Shown in pieces: positions 63,689-64,000 of a stretch of DNA of 64,000 bases. The DNA comes from Bernardetia sp. MNP-M8. GTDB lineage: Bacteria; Bacteroidota; Bacteroidia; Cytophagales; Bernardetiaceae. Under the pieces are notes generated by a model that did no database searches, was not told where the DNA came from, and was given only the letters and a program-made list of their open reading frames with translations. Location of the stretch: assembly GCF_037126285.1 (NCBI RefSeq), contig NZ_CP147012.1, forward strand, positions 4,858,676-4,922,675, read 5' to 3'. Made by a program: the position numbers and the translations under genes. Within the stretch, counting starts at the first letter, position 1. Each line of letters starts with the position of its first letter.

Positions 63689-64000
63689 ATGTTCAAAAAA
63701 TTTGCCTCTGAAGCTCTCGGTCTTAGTGATATTGGAAAAATTATTCCTCCAAAAGATTATGATAAAGTTGAATCTGATGATTATATTTTACACGAAGACA
63801 ATGAAAAAATATTTTTTCTTATCAAATCCAAACAAGACGAATATTGTTTTACCAATCGTGCCTTGATTCATGTAGATGGAACAAGTGCAATGAGCAAAAA
63901 ACGAACATTAAAAAGATATGAATATTATAAGTATCCTGTTTCACATGTTTTATTAGAAACAGCAGGAACAATAGATTTAGATGTAGAAATAAAATTTAAG
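63689..64000 (+). CDS. Bacterial PH-domain protein, C-terminus cut by window edge
   Basis: The plus-strand frame is open from the ATG at 63689 to the window end (104 codons). M-F-K-K-F-A-S-E-A-L-G-L-S-D-I-G-K-I-I-P, D-Y-I-L-H-E-D-N-E-K-I-F-F-L-I-K-S-K-Q-D-E-Y-C-F-T-N-R-A-L-I-H-V-D-G-T-S and K-R-Y-E-Y-Y-K-Y-P resemble the bPH_1 (YvbH-like N-terminal) domain. The binding partner of such domains in bacteria is mostly unknown. The gene continues outside the window. Confidence 0.75.
   Translation, partial: MFKKFASEALGLSDIGKIIPPKDYDKVESDDYILHEDNEKIFFLIKSKQDEYCFTNRALIHVDGTSAMSKKRTLKRYEYYKYPVSHVLLETAGTIDLDVEIKFK

Overview
The window reads as chromosomal DNA of an AT-rich, marine-type member of the Bacteroidota, most likely in the order Cytophagales (Bernardetia/Flexibacter-like). 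The grounds are very low GC, Bacteroidota -7 promoter boxes (TAnnTTTG), two large secreted proteins with C-terminal type IX secretion (T9SS) sorting domains, reporter/propeller hybrid sensors, 7TMR-DISM sensors, ABC-permease/M1-peptidase fusions, BtuG-like surface propellers, and several TTG starts. The genus is inference; the phylum is well supported. No rRNA, tRNA, CRISPR array or phage was seen.

Layout. 1-6158: two tandem, paralogous propeller-type sensor genes on the minus strand, the first cut by the window edge and the second ending in a SpoIIE-type PP2C phosphatase. 6264-9278: yigZ, an Rpn/PD-(D/E)XK family protein and hutI. 9364-10823: an IS630-family element inserted into a decayed reading frame. 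11025-17874: a membrane protein, a DMT transporter, DnaJ-like and Hsp20 chaperones, a GHL10 hydrolase, a thioesterase and cdsA. 18270-25841: a DUF4856 lipoprotein, an acetoacetyl-CoA reductase, a T9SS-exported PGRP amidase, a GGGP synthase-like enzyme and pyruvate kinase. 25991-31722: an OmpL47-like protein, a small CxxCH protein, an orphan FecCD permease, a lipoprotein and a DUF445 protein. 32027-36768: rplT and rpmI split by a long spacer, then TetR, beta-carbonic anhydrase and SulP. 37228-41936: an ABC ATPase and an ABC permease/M1 fusion. 42032-43864: an IS3 remnant and a BtuG-like lipoprotein behind a cobalamin riboswitch. 43905-51461: a signalling region with two membrane SpoIIE phosphatases and a tandem array of four small paralogous proteins. 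51699-64000: MBOAT, TPR protein, aroC, arginase, a 1713-residue BspA-like T9SS protein, a pyruvate kinase pseudogene fragment, Mn-type sodA and a cut bacterial PH-domain gene.

How genes may work together. SulP plus carbonic anhydrase looks like a bicarbonate uptake pair. The riboswitch ties the BtuG-like lipoprotein to vitamin B12. The most distinctive unit is the 7TMR-DISM/SpoIIE phosphatase followed on the same strand by four tandem small paralogs of unknown function, which could be substrates or antagonists in a partner-switching-like circuit (inference).

Non-coding structure is rich. There is a multi-hairpin element in two places, a second hairpin repeat in three places, a 78-bp near-identical repeat in two places, solo IS ends, and recurrent AT-rich intergenic tracts.
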